Positions 41,700-48,876 of a stretch of 48,876 bases of DNA are shown one piece after another; the stretch's first letter is position 1; each line of letters opens with the position of its first letter. The stretch spans positions 83,433 to 132,308 of the forward strand of contig DHUU01000010.1 in assembly GCA_002409325.1 (NCBI GenBank), given 5' to 3'. The position numbers and the translations under genes were made by a program. The notes under the pieces are model-generated. The model did no database searches. It saw only the letters and a program-made list of their open reading frames with translations, and was not told the origin of the DNA. This DNA is from Bacteroidales bacterium UBA5226. Lineage in GTDB: Bacteria > Bacteroidota > Bacteroidia > Bacteroidales > UBA932.

Positions 41700-43583
41700 T
41701 TATTTAACGTATCTCTGGAAACGGTAATGCCAGGCAATCCCGCCGTTGTCTGTGACCAGTTCAAGAATATACGTAGTCATCTTTGTGATCTTGTAAACAG
41801 GATTTGCCAGCGTTTGTGCATTGGGTATGTAACTGACAAAAGTATTTGCCGGCCACTTGATCGACCCTTCTTCCAGAGCGTATGTAGAGGCCTGTACTTC
41901 TACGGGAACGGCATAATCCACATTTTGCTCACCGGTTCCGAATTCCGGATGGAATCCGCATTCCCAGTTGCAATAGATGGTGCCACCGGGACCCGGATCG
42001 AATTGGTACGAGCCGTCTGCCTTGAAGGTAAGGATATCATCATACAACCCCTGCCCCTGTTTGTCATAGGGAGCTGCACTCCACCAGTCCAGGCCGTTGC
42101 TCCCGCTGGGGCCGCAGCCAAAGTGTCCCTGAACAGAGGGGTCCCATGTCCAGGACCCGGCCAGTCCGGCCGCGTAATTGTCGGCACTTGCCTCATCGCC
42201 CTCAAAGGAGGAGGGGACAAAGGCGTAATGCCAGGTGATACCCGGACCGTCCAATGCCAGTTCCAGCAGGTTGGTTGTCAATGTAAGCACGCGGAAACGC
42301 GGGGAAGCATAACCTTGCGGATTGGGGACGTATCCCACCACCGTTTCGGCAGGGAATTCCAGGTACATCACACCGCCTTCTGCGTACAGGTTCCAGGTGG
42401 CAGACTTGGTTTCATAAGGAATAGCATAATCATTCCCGTCGCCCGGATTCAGATCGGGACGCAGTCCGCTGTCCTTGTTGACATAAATGGTGCCTCCGGC
42501 ACCCGGATCCATGGTGTACGTTTTGTCAGCGGCAAAGGTGAGAATGTCATCGTACATCCCAACACCCATCTTGTCCAGCTGAGCAGCACTCCACCAATTG
42601 AGCCCGTTGGTTCCAGGTTCTCCGCAACCCAGATGTCCCGGGCCCATGAAGTTCCATTTCCAGGATTTGGAACTGCCTCCGGTCAGCTTTTCTTCATCAG
42701 TCATAGAAGAGCCCGGATCCATTGGTATATAACGGAAGTGCCATGCGATACCACCATTGTCAACGACCAGTTCCATAACAGAAGAGGTCAGTGTGATGAC
42801 CTTGTAGATGGGATTGGTGAGCGCTTCCGGATTGGGAATGTACCCAATTATGGAACCGGCAGGGAATTTGATGAACGTATTATCTCCTTCCATTTCAAAA
42901 CTGTATGTTCCTTCTCCCACTGCAGCCGGTGCTACGTAATCTTCCTCGGCTGTCTTGTAAGAAGTTTCATATCCCGATCCGGCATTGACATAGATCATAC
43001 CATCAACGGGATCAAATGTGAATGTTCCGTTTGAGCGGAAGGTGAGCTGGTTGTCGTACATGCTGTAGCCCTCTTTTTCAAAGGGATTGGCACTCCACCA
43101 CTCCAGGCCGATACTGCCGCTGGGTCCGCAGCCCAGGTGTCCCTTGGTAGCTTTATCCATGACCCATATCTTTTCCGATCCGCCCGAAATAAAACGGATA
43201 TCCTCAGCTGGATCGTATGGGGCAACGTAATCGTGTTCCACAACAAATTCAACCATCTTGGATCCGTCCGACATCCCGTGTGAATTCAATGCTTTGACTT
43301 CTACGGCATAGGTCCCGGCTTTCTTGTATGTCCTGGTAACAACGCTTTTGGTAATATAGTCTTTTCCGTCAAAGATAAAGACCGGAATAGTTCCGGCAGG
43401 AGCCGTGTATTCAAAAACAACTGTCGTAAGGAAATTCTCGTCGTACGACGATGTGACATTTACCTGAATATCGGCAGCTTTTGGAGCCAGGGATTTATCC
43501 GGCTGCAGGTATTCGGGCTGTGTACAGGCGAATAACAGCGGAAACAACAGGATCCAGGAAAATTTATATATTGTTTTTTTCAT
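41700..43583 (-). CDS. Surface lipoprotein with PKD-like domain and three tandem ~155-residue repeats (putative glycan-binding protein)
   Basis: A 627-residue lipoprotein (signal ending LLFAC, Cys20). Residues ~38-118 look like a PKD/Ig-like domain (GTYAVEVKALNSHG). Three homologous repeats follow at about 131-288, 299-458 and 473-624. Each starts with W...(K/Q)GHLGCG(P/E) and NGL-WWSA, then MYDD-LTF, FDPG-GGTIYVN, (Y/F)P-NP and ends LELV-DNGGI-WHYRF. The rich Trp/Tyr content and conserved WWSA point to stacked aromatic sugar-binding faces. Position after susD in a GH16/GH3 locus makes it the surface glycan-binding protein. Family membership is not recognised beyond this; binding is inferred. 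Confidence 0.75.
   Translation of the reverse strand: MKKTIYKFSWILLFPLLFACTQPEYLQPDKSLAPKAADIQVNVTSSYDENFLTTVVFEYTAPAGTIPVFIFDGKDYITKSVVTRTYKKAGTYAVEVKALNSHGMSDGSKMVEFVVEHDYVAPYDPAEDIRFISGGSEKIWVMDKATKGHLGCGPSGSIGLEWWSANPFEKEGYSMYDNQLTFRSNGTFTFDPVDGMIYVNAGSGYETSYKTAEEDYVAPAAVGEGTYSFEMEGDNTFIKFPAGSIIGYIPNPEALTNPIYKVITLTSSVMELVVDNGGIAWHFRYIPMDPGSSMTDEEKLTGGSSKSWKWNFMGPGHLGCGEPGTNGLNWWSAAQLDKMGVGMYDDILTFAADKTYTMDPGAGGTIYVNKDSGLRPDLNPGDGNDYAIPYETKSATWNLYAEGGVMYLEFPAETVVGYVPNPQGYASPRFRVLTLTTNLLELALDGPGITWHYAFVPSSFEGDEASADNYAAGLAGSWTWDPSVQGHFGCGPSGSNGLDWWSAAPYDKQGQGLYDDILTFKADGSYQFDPGPGGTIYCNWECGFHPEFGTGEQNVDYAVPVEVQASTYALEEGSIKWPANTFVSYIPNAQTLANPVYKITKMTTYILELVTDNGGIAWHYRFQRYVK
41712..43193 (-). 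repeat. Three tandem domain repeats in the surface lipoprotein gene
   Basis: The repeats correspond to 42720-43193, 42210-42689 and 41712-42167 (first to third in translation order). They keep the landmarks GHLGCG or GHFGCG, WWSA, YDD-LTF and a Trp-His near the end. The DNA is diverged, so the duplication is old and maintained by selection on the protein. Confidence 0.85.
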
Positions 43584-43610
43584 TTCTGTAATCTTTTATG
43601 TTGTCTGTCT

Positions 43611-45116
43611 CTAATAAGGATTTTGAGTCAGTGTACCTGCACTCTTGTCAATTTCTGACTGGGGAATGGGCCAGTATTTTTTCTGAGGGGTCCAGCTCCC
43701 GGGACGGTATAGGTGTTTGTCTGCCGTAAGAACCGATTCGGCCTTTCCGCTCCGGATAAGGTCCCAGTAGCGTTTGCCTTCACCCATGAATTCCAGATGG
43801 CGTTCCTCAAGGATATTATCCAGGGTGGCTGAAAGTTGGGAGACCCCGGCCCTTGTCCGAATGGCATTCAGGTAAGCCTGGGCATCTCCGCTGCCGGCTC
43901 CCCGGACAATCAATTCTGCCGCGTTGAGCAAGGTTTCGGCATAGCGGTACACGCGCTGATTGTTACCGTAGTTCAGGTTAGGATCTGCGGTATAACCATG
44001 GTTCCCGTTCTTTCTTCCTATGTACTTTAACAGGAAATACCCGGTATCCTGCCAGCGGGCTGTATAGCTGGCTCCGGTTTCAGAGGCGTATTTGGAAAAA
44101 TTCAGGATGCCTCCGTCTTGGCGGATATCCCCCTGGTCATACATGGTGTAAGCCGACTCGGCCACGGGGCTGAATCCCCAGCCGTCGCAGAAATCATTTC
44201 CCACATATCCGGGGATACCTATCAGTACAGGGTATACAGAACCTCCGGTGGCAATGGGACTTCCCCAGTCGCGTACACCGCCTTCGGATATGTAATTAAT
44301 CTCCCATACCGATTCAGGTCCCCATTCACCGGTTTCTTCCCACAGGCCTTTAAAGTCACTTACCAGGGAGTACTGGTTGGAATCGATGATCTCTTTCATG
44401 TATTGCAGGGCTTTTCCAAAACGGGATTCATCGTTCTGGTACAAAACCATCTCTGTATAGAGCATGTAGGCCATGGCGCGCGTAATGCGCCCTTCTTCCC
44501 CGACCTTTGCCTTCAAGGGAAGAACATTTGCAGCCAGGGCTTCTTCCAGGATCGTTATCACGCTCTGGTACACCTGGTCTGCCTGCATCTGATCACAAAT
44601 GTACGGGAATGAAAGGTTCTCGTCGTAATAGGGGATATTTCCCCAGAATTTCCACAAAACATTGTAGTAGTATGATTTCAGCACTTTGGCTTCGGCCACG
44701 TATAAGGCTTTGAGGGTTTCGTCCATTTCAACGTCCGGGGCTTTGGCTATCACAATGTTGGAACGGTTTATACCCGAATACGCCGTAGTCCATATCATAT
44801 TGGGGACGTCGGTAGGGGTGGCGGTATAGTAATGTGCCTTCACCAGGATGGGTTGGTCGCCCTCGTTGGATCCACCACAGTATATGTCATCTGCCATGAT
44901 GTCAGAAATCATGTTCAGCGAGTTGTACTGGTAGAAGTAATCGAACCATTGCAGGGGGTCGTATGCGGCAACCAGCCCGGAATAGAGCCGGTCGGCAGAT
45001 TTATAGTAGTCGCTTTCCAGGATGGAACTCTTGGATTCTACAACCAGGAAACTGTCTGAGCAGGAATAAAGACACAGGGCGAAGACCGTACTTAATATCA
45101 GGATTATCTTTTTCAT
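43611..45116 (-). CDS. susD: SusD/RagB-family outer-membrane glycan-binding lipoprotein
   Basis: A 501-residue lipoprotein (signal ending LCLYSC) with the SusD helical TPR-like fold. Family marks are the early YKSADRLYSGLVAAYDPLQ, the TAYSGINRSNIVIAK segment, and the C-terminal YRYAETLLNAAELIVRG, NAIRTRAGV, ERHLEFMGEGKRYWDLIRSG and a final IPQSEIDKS. It lids the SusC barrel and captures oligosaccharides. Encoded 19 bases after susC. Confidence 0.95.
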   Translation of the reverse strand: MKKIILILSTVFALCLYSCSDSFLVVESKSSILESDYYKSADRLYSGLVAAYDPLQWFDYFYQYNSLNMISDIMADDIYCGGSNEGDQPILVKAHYYTATPTDVPNMIWTTAYSGINRSNIVIAKAPDVEMDETLKALYVAEAKVLKSYYYNVLWKFWGNIPYYDENLSFPYICDQMQADQVYQSVITILEEALAANVLPLKAKVGEEGRITRAMAYMLYTEMVLYQNDESRFGKALQYMKEIIDSNQYSLVSDFKGLWEETGEWGPESVWEINYISEGGVRDWGSPIATGGSVYPVLIGIPGYVGNDFCDGWGFSPVAESAYTMYDQGDIRQDGGILNFSKYASETGASYTARWQDTGYFLLKYIGRKNGNHGYTADPNLNYGNNQRVYRYAETLLNAAELIVRGAGSGDAQAYLNAIRTRAGVSQLSATLDNILEERHLEFMGEGKRYWDLIRSGKAESVLTADKHLYRPGSWTPQKKYWPIPQSEIDKSAGTLTQNPY

Positions 45117-45135
45117 AATAGTAGCTTTTTCAGGA

Positions 45136-48100
45136 TTAGAAAGTAAGATTTATACCCAATGTGTAGACTTTTGATTGCGGATAAACCCCGCGGTCGATAC
45201 CCAGAGAGGTACCTCCCGAAGCGATTTCCGGATCAAATCCGGAATAATTGGTAAAAGTAAGGATATTCTCACCGGCCACATAGACACGAAGGTTAGAAAT
45301 GAAGATCTTGCGCGTCAGATGAGGAGGCAGGGTATAACCCAGCTGGATGTTCTTCAGGCGCAGGTAGGAACCGTCTTCAACCCACAGATCCGATGCACGC
45401 CAGTTTTCATTGGCACTTTCAAAGGAGAATCGCGGGATCTTGTCCGATGAGTTTTCTCCCGTCCAGCGGTTCATCATATAAGAGGGAAGGTTAATGTAAT
45501 AGAGGTCTGTCCGCCGTGTTACGTTGTATACATCCACGCCATAGACACCCTGGAAGAACGCATTGAAATCAAACCCTTTCCAGGTAAATCCCAGGTTGAA
45601 ACCGAACGTCCAGTCGGGCATTCCTTTTCCTATCATGGTTCTGTCGTCGTCGTTGATGACCCCGTCGTTGTCAAGGTCCACAAAACGGACATCTCCGGGC
45701 TGGGCATTGGGCTGGATCCCCGCTTCAACTTCTGCCCAGTTCTGGAACAGACCATTGGTTTTCCAACCGTAAAAGAAGGGGAAGGGATACCCGTTCTGTG
45801 CGCGGGTAAGCGTCCCGATTTTATGGGAGTCATAATTCTGCCATCCGTTTTCATTCCCCAGCTCCACCAGCAGGTTGTTCAGATAGGTAGCGTTTGCTCC
45901 AATATTAAAATGAGCATCACCCAGGCTAAAGCGGTATCTGAAATCAAATTCCCAGCCGCTGTTATCCATGATCCCCACGTTCCCTGTGGGCGCACTGTCG
46001 CCCGAATATGCAGGAACGGGGATATCCATCAACATGCCTGTGGTATTTTTCTTATACCAGTCCACGGAGAAAGTGAGTGCACTGCTAAAAAATGCCAGGT
46101 CCAGACCTATGTCTGTCTGGGTGGACTCTTCCCACCGGATATCGGCGTTCGCAAAACCGTTAGGTTTGGCTCCTGTATTTACCACACCCGGATTGCCGAA
46201 CGGGTAGTTGTTACCCGAAGCCATGGTAGTGGTATATTTGAATTGGCCTATGGATTCATTCCCGTTTTTCCCCCAGGAAGCCCTCAGTTTCCCGCTGGAA
46301 AACCATTGGGGCCTGTTTGCCAGAAAGTTTTCGTTGGTGAAATTCCATCCTACAGAGGCAGAAGGGAAAATGGCATATAAATTATTGGGTCCGAAATTGG
46401 AAGACCCGTCCCGGCGTACCGTTGCCTGGAACATATACCTTTCTGCAAAGTTATAACTGATACGGGCAAAGAGGGAAGACAAGCGGTGCGGGGTATAGAC
46501 GTATCCGCTGGCTGTCTGGTATTCCTGTGTTCCTGTGGCGAATCCCATGTTAGCCTTGTAGGGGTCCTCTTCCTGCAGATACCGGTTCCCTCCCGAGAGG
46601 TTCTGTCCCATGTTGCCCTGGGCAGACTGTCCCACAAGGGTCTGAATAAAATGGGATCCGAATTGTTTTTCGTAGGATAGCACGTTTTCTACCTGCCATA
46701 CCAGAGAGCGGTTCATGGATGACCATACTTCCGAGTACTCTCGGAAATTTTTGGTAGAAAGGAAATAGGCCGGACTCCAGCCGTCATTTCCCCAGAACGA
46801 CAGGTCTGTCCCCAGTGAACTTCTGAATTTCAGGTTATCCCAGATGGACAATTCACCCCAGAAGTTTGAAACAAATTTGTCCGAGTTGCCTTTAGTACCC
46901 GGAAGGCTCAGTGAAGCCAGGGGATTAACCATCTCGTTATAAATACTCCCCTCCACAATGCTAAAGGGTTTCCCGTTCCTGGGATCCTTAACGGCTGCGG
47001 GGTGTTCGGACAGGAGCGCATCGGGATCATCGGCATAAACATTCAGGGTGGGAGCCATACCCAAAGCCGAGCCTAAAGGTCCTCCGAATTCCGAATTGGT
47101 GGTAATTCCAAAGGAGGTGTTCCTGGAATAGGCCGCGTTGATGCCCATGGTGAATTTGTGCAGGAAGTTCCTTTTGGCAGACTGGTCCATCAGGGTATAA
47201 GTGGTATTGGTGCGGATGGTCAGTCTTTCGTAATTAGACCGGTTGAAGTTTCCACCCACAATCCCCTCTTGTGAATAATACCCTGCGGAAATGTAATAAT
47301 TCACCTTGTCAGAGGCTCCGCTGATGGTCAGCTGGTGGTTGACCTGGGGAGCATTGTAGTTGAAGATCTCTTTCTGCCAGTCGGTGCCTTCTCCCAAAGC
47401 ATAAGGGTCGCTGTAAACGGGGGCTTTGCCCTGAGCCAGGTAGCCCTCATTCATAAGGAGGGCATATTCTGTGGCATTGAGCACATCGTATTCTTTCCAG
47501 GGGTTCTGGAACCCGTAAGAGAAATCATACGTAACGCGGGTGGCTCCTTTTTGTCCGGATTTGGTAGTCACCAGGATAACGCCGTTGGCAGCACGTGCAC
47601 CGTAAACGGCCCCTGAAGCCGCGTCTTTAAGCACCTCGATGGACTGGATATCGGAAGGATTCAGGTAGTCAATGCCTCCGCCTATGGGCATCCCATCTAC
47701 AATATATAAAGGTTCAGAGTTGTTGATGGTACCCACACCGCGCACACGCACACGAGCCGATGCCCCCGGTTGTCCCGAGGAAGAGGTTACTGTTACGCCG
47801 GAAGTCAGGCCTTTCAGGGCGTTGTCTATCCTAACCGGAGCCACATTTTTCAAATCATCGGAAGACACTTTGGCAATAGAGGCCGTTACGACACTCTTTT
47901 TCTGGGTGCCGTAACCTACCACAACCACTTCTTCCAGAAGGGCAGAGTCTTCTTCCAGGATAACGTTGATGACTGCCGCCCCGGTGACGGGAATGATTTG
48001 TGTTCTATAGCCTATGTATGAAAAGAGCAGGTTACTACCAACCCTCACATCCAGGGAGTAAAATCCGTCCAGATCTGTAGATGCGGCATTAGAAGTATTC

Positions 48101-48228
48101 TCTTCCATCACATAAACACCGGGCAGGGTAGTTCCGTCACTCCCGGTAACCGTGCCGCTTACTTTCACCGTTTGTGCGAAAGCAGAACAGCTTAGTCCTA
48201 AAAACAAAAGGGTCAAAAGCTTTTTCAT
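45136..48228 (-). CDS. susC: SusC/RagA-family TonB-linked outer-membrane transporter
   Basis: A 1030-residue outer-membrane importer. It has a signal peptide (cleavage after SAFAQ) and an N-terminal carboxypeptidase-D-regulatory-like domain (VSGTVTGSDGTTLPGVYVME). The TonB-box-like EEVVVVGYGTQKK near residue 100 leads into the plug (VRVRGVGTINNSEPLYIVDG, YGARAANGVILVTTKSG). A 22-strand barrel follows and ends in NLTF. It pairs with SusD to import glucan oligosaccharides using TonB energy. First structural gene of the locus. Confidence 0.96.
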   Translation of the reverse strand: MKKLLTLLFLGLSCSAFAQTVKVSGTVTGSDGTTLPGVYVMEENTSNAASTDLDGFYSLDVRVGSNLLFSYIGYRTQIIPVTGAAVINVILEEDSALLEEVVVVGYGTQKKSVVTASIAKVSSDDLKNVAPVRIDNALKGLTSGVTVTSSSGQPGASARVRVRGVGTINNSEPLYIVDGMPIGGGIDYLNPSDIQSIEVLKDAASGAVYGARAANGVILVTTKSGQKGATRVTYDFSYGFQNPWKEYDVLNATEYALLMNEGYLAQGKAPVYSDPYALGEGTDWQKEIFNYNAPQVNHQLTISGASDKVNYYISAGYYSQEGIVGGNFNRSNYERLTIRTNTTYTLMDQSAKRNFLHKFTMGINAAYSRNTSFGITTNSEFGGPLGSALGMAPTLNVYADDPDALLSEHPAAVKDPRNGKPFSIVEGSIYNEMVNPLASLSLPGTKGNSDKFVSNFWGELSIWDNLKFRSSLGTDLSFWGNDGWSPAYFLSTKNFREYSEVWSSMNRSLVWQVENVLSYEKQFGSHFIQTLVGQSAQGNMGQNLSGGNRYLQEEDPYKANMGFATGTQEYQTASGYVYTPHRLSSLFARISYNFAERYMFQATVRRDGSSNFGPNNLYAIFPSASVGWNFTNENFLANRPQWFSSGKLRASWGKNGNESIGQFKYTTTMASGNNYPFGNPGVVNTGAKPNGFANADIRWEESTQTDIGLDLAFFSSALTFSVDWYKKNTTGMLMDIPVPAYSGDSAPTGNVGIMDNSGWEFDFRYRFSLGDAHFNIGANATYLNNLLVELGNENGWQNYDSHKIGTLTRAQNGYPFPFFYGWKTNGLFQNWAEVEAGIQPNAQPGDVRFVDLDNDGVINDDDRTMIGKGMPDWTFGFNLGFTWKGFDFNAFFQGVYGVDVYNVTRRTDLYYINLPSYMMNRWTGENSSDKIPRFSFESANENWRASDLWVEDGSYLRLKNIQLGYTLPPHLTRKIFISNLRVYVAGENILTFTNYSGFDPEIASGGTSLGIDRGVYPQSKVYTLGINLTF

Positions 48229-48243
48229 GTTTTAGTTTAGTTT

Positions 48244-48287
48244 AGTTGGAGATTTTATCAAAAGTAAAAATAATTGATCCTCCAACT
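48244..48287 (-). promoter_or_regulatory. Dyad enclosing a -7 element upstream of susC
   Basis: The 8-bp arms agttggag (48244-48251) and ctccaact (48280-48287) are perfectly inverted. Inner atcaa/ttgat halves extend the dyad. On the minus strand TACTTTTG (48259-48266) lies between them, matching the TAnnTTTG -7 form, about 30 bases before the susC ATG. It could be a regulator-binding site or a leader hairpin. No convincing -33 element at standard spacing. Confidence 0.45.
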
Positions 48288-48322
48288 TTTCGTGGTGGCG
48301 ATTTAGTGGACTGTGGGATAGC

Positions 48323-48360
48323 AAAAAAAACACAAGCCGCTGTATGTCAGCGGCTTGTGT
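48323..48360 (-). terminator. Strong hairpin terminator of the DUF6377 gene
   Basis: A perfect 13-bp stem (acacaagccgctg at 48330-48342 with cagcggcttgtgt at 48348-48360) has a 5-base loop. On the minus strand it is followed by a run of eight T. It starts 27 bases past the regulator stop and separates it from susC, so susC needs its own promoter. Confidence 0.85.
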
Positions 48361-48387
48361 AGTGTTTCCCTCGGAGAAAAAGTGGAC

Positions 48388-48876
48388 TTAGAGGGATGAA
48401 ACCCGGTCTTCAAAATCGTCCCGAGAGCCCAGTGCGGTGTTCTTGATCTTTGCCCTGTAATTGTAAATGGTGTTGACAGAATATCTGAGCAGCGAAGCGA
48501 TTCTTCCCGAATCCTTAATGCCCAGTCTGATCAGGGCAAAAATCCTGAGTTCGGTATTCAGAAGTTCTCCTTTTTTCAGGACAATCTGTTCTTCAGGAAC
48601 AAGAAGGGCGTTGAAATCCTGTACAAAAGACGGGTAAAGTTCCAGGAATGCCGTGTCAAATGTCCTGTAGAAATTGGCCACCTCTTCTTCTGCCCATTCG
48701 GTATTGTTCAATTCCTCGCTCAGTTCCTGAGTTTTACCGTAGCGGATAGAGCGTTTTACATATGACCGGAACTCCTTCATTTTATCCAGGTTATCGGAAA
48801 GGATGGCCAGGAACAGGCCAATGTATCCCTCTTTTACACGATTAGATTCGGCTATCTGGTTGTTGAGTTTCTGTAA
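48388..48876 (-). CDS. DUF6377-type transcriptional regulator (N-terminal part outside window)
   Basis: The minus-strand frame is open to the window edge: the visible part starts LQKLNNQIAESNRVKEGYI and continues GLFLAILSDNLDKMKEFRSY before the internal Met at 48780. This is the C-terminal region of DUF6377 proteins, which carry N-terminal TPR-like repeats, a membrane helix, a coiled region and a LuxR-like helix-turn-helix. The HTH is visible as LIRLGIKDSGRIASLLRYSV followed by NTIYNYRAK. Such proteins sit next to SusC/SusD loci and are thought to control them. The missing part should hold the membrane helix and sensor. Confidence 0.8.
   Translation of the reverse strand, partial: LQKLNNQIAESNRVKEGYIGLFLAILSDNLDKMKEFRSYVKRSIRYGKTQELSEELNNTEWAEEEVANFYRTFDTAFLELYPSFVQDFNALLVPEEQIVLKKGELLNTELRIFALIRLGIKDSGRIASLLRYSVNTIYNYRAKIKNTALGSRDDFEDRVSSL

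Noticed and set aside
41598..43034. Long plus-strand open frame (478 codons)
   Set aside because: Antisense to the triple-repeat lipoprotein; it only mirrors the repeats and has no recognisable motif.
1..48876. tRNA genes, rRNA, CRISPR arrays, intact transposases
   Set aside because: No cloverleaf-like T-loop motifs, rRNA stretches, regularly spaced direct repeats or transposase motifs were noticed on either strand.

Overview
The window looks like a chromosome segment of a Bacteroidota bacterium, most likely order Bacteroidales. The evidence is a SusC/SusD pair, Mfa1/Mfa2-type fimbrillins, many short lipoprotein signal peptides, a DUF6377 regulator, FISUMP domains, and promoter-like elements of the Bacteroidota form TAnnTTTG in place of a classical -10 box. 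Genus cannot be assigned from sequence reading alone. No tRNA, rRNA, CRISPR array or intact insertion sequence was seen.

Left end (1-2775): the 3' part of a fimbrillin-like protein ends in a FISUMP (C-type-lectin-like) domain. It is followed directly by a truncated Avd-like four-helix-bundle gene and a broken second copy of the same kind of surface protein. The two FISUMP tails are nearly identical up to a WWSS motif and then differ at most positions, with many NNC codons. This is the signature expected of variable regions of a diversity-generating retroelement (DGR). No reverse transcriptase or template repeat is visible, so the locus is either a decayed DGR or one served from elsewhere. This is the strongest lead in the window.

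2830-6834: a STAS-domain protein with an unrecognised C-terminal half heads a tightly coupled ABC importer operon (permease, ATPase, periplasmic protein). 6794-11289 (minus strand): a seven-gene arsenic resistance operon (arsR, arsC, acr3, CxxC thioredoxin-like, arsF-like, arsG-like, ArsP-type permease). Its promoter carries a perfect TACGAA-CA-TTCGTA dyad over the -7 box. 11374-17592: an assortment with two decayed loci (a reductase fragment and a collapsed recD-recC-recB operon), plus an esterase, an acetyltransferase, two coupled short-chain dehydrogenases and a YjbQ protein.

17601-22154: the AmmeMemoRadiSam trio (radical SAM enzyme facing a fused Memo-AMMECR1 protein), in an operon with CdsA, a TauE/SafE permease and a CDP-alcohol phosphatidyltransferase. 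22226-29868: a cupin lipoprotein, a head-GIN lipoprotein, and an Mfa-type fimbrial operon (DUF3575, pilin, anchor, large DUF4906 tip-like protein), followed by two unrecognised membrane/lipoproteins. 29850-38273: fatty-acid synthesis genes fabH-fabK-fabF-fabZ, asnA, a metallo-hydrolase, DUF456, a PlsC-type acyltransferase and a bile-acid/sodium symporter family protein.

38318-48876: a polysaccharide utilisation locus on the minus strand: DUF6377 regulator (partial), susC, susD, a triple-repeat surface lipoprotein, a GH16 glucanase with BACON domain and a GH3 beta-glucosidase. The set points to a beta-glucan such as laminarin or mixed-linkage glucan. The surface proteins would bind it, GH16 would cut it, SusCD would import the oligosaccharides, and GH3 would finish them to glucose.
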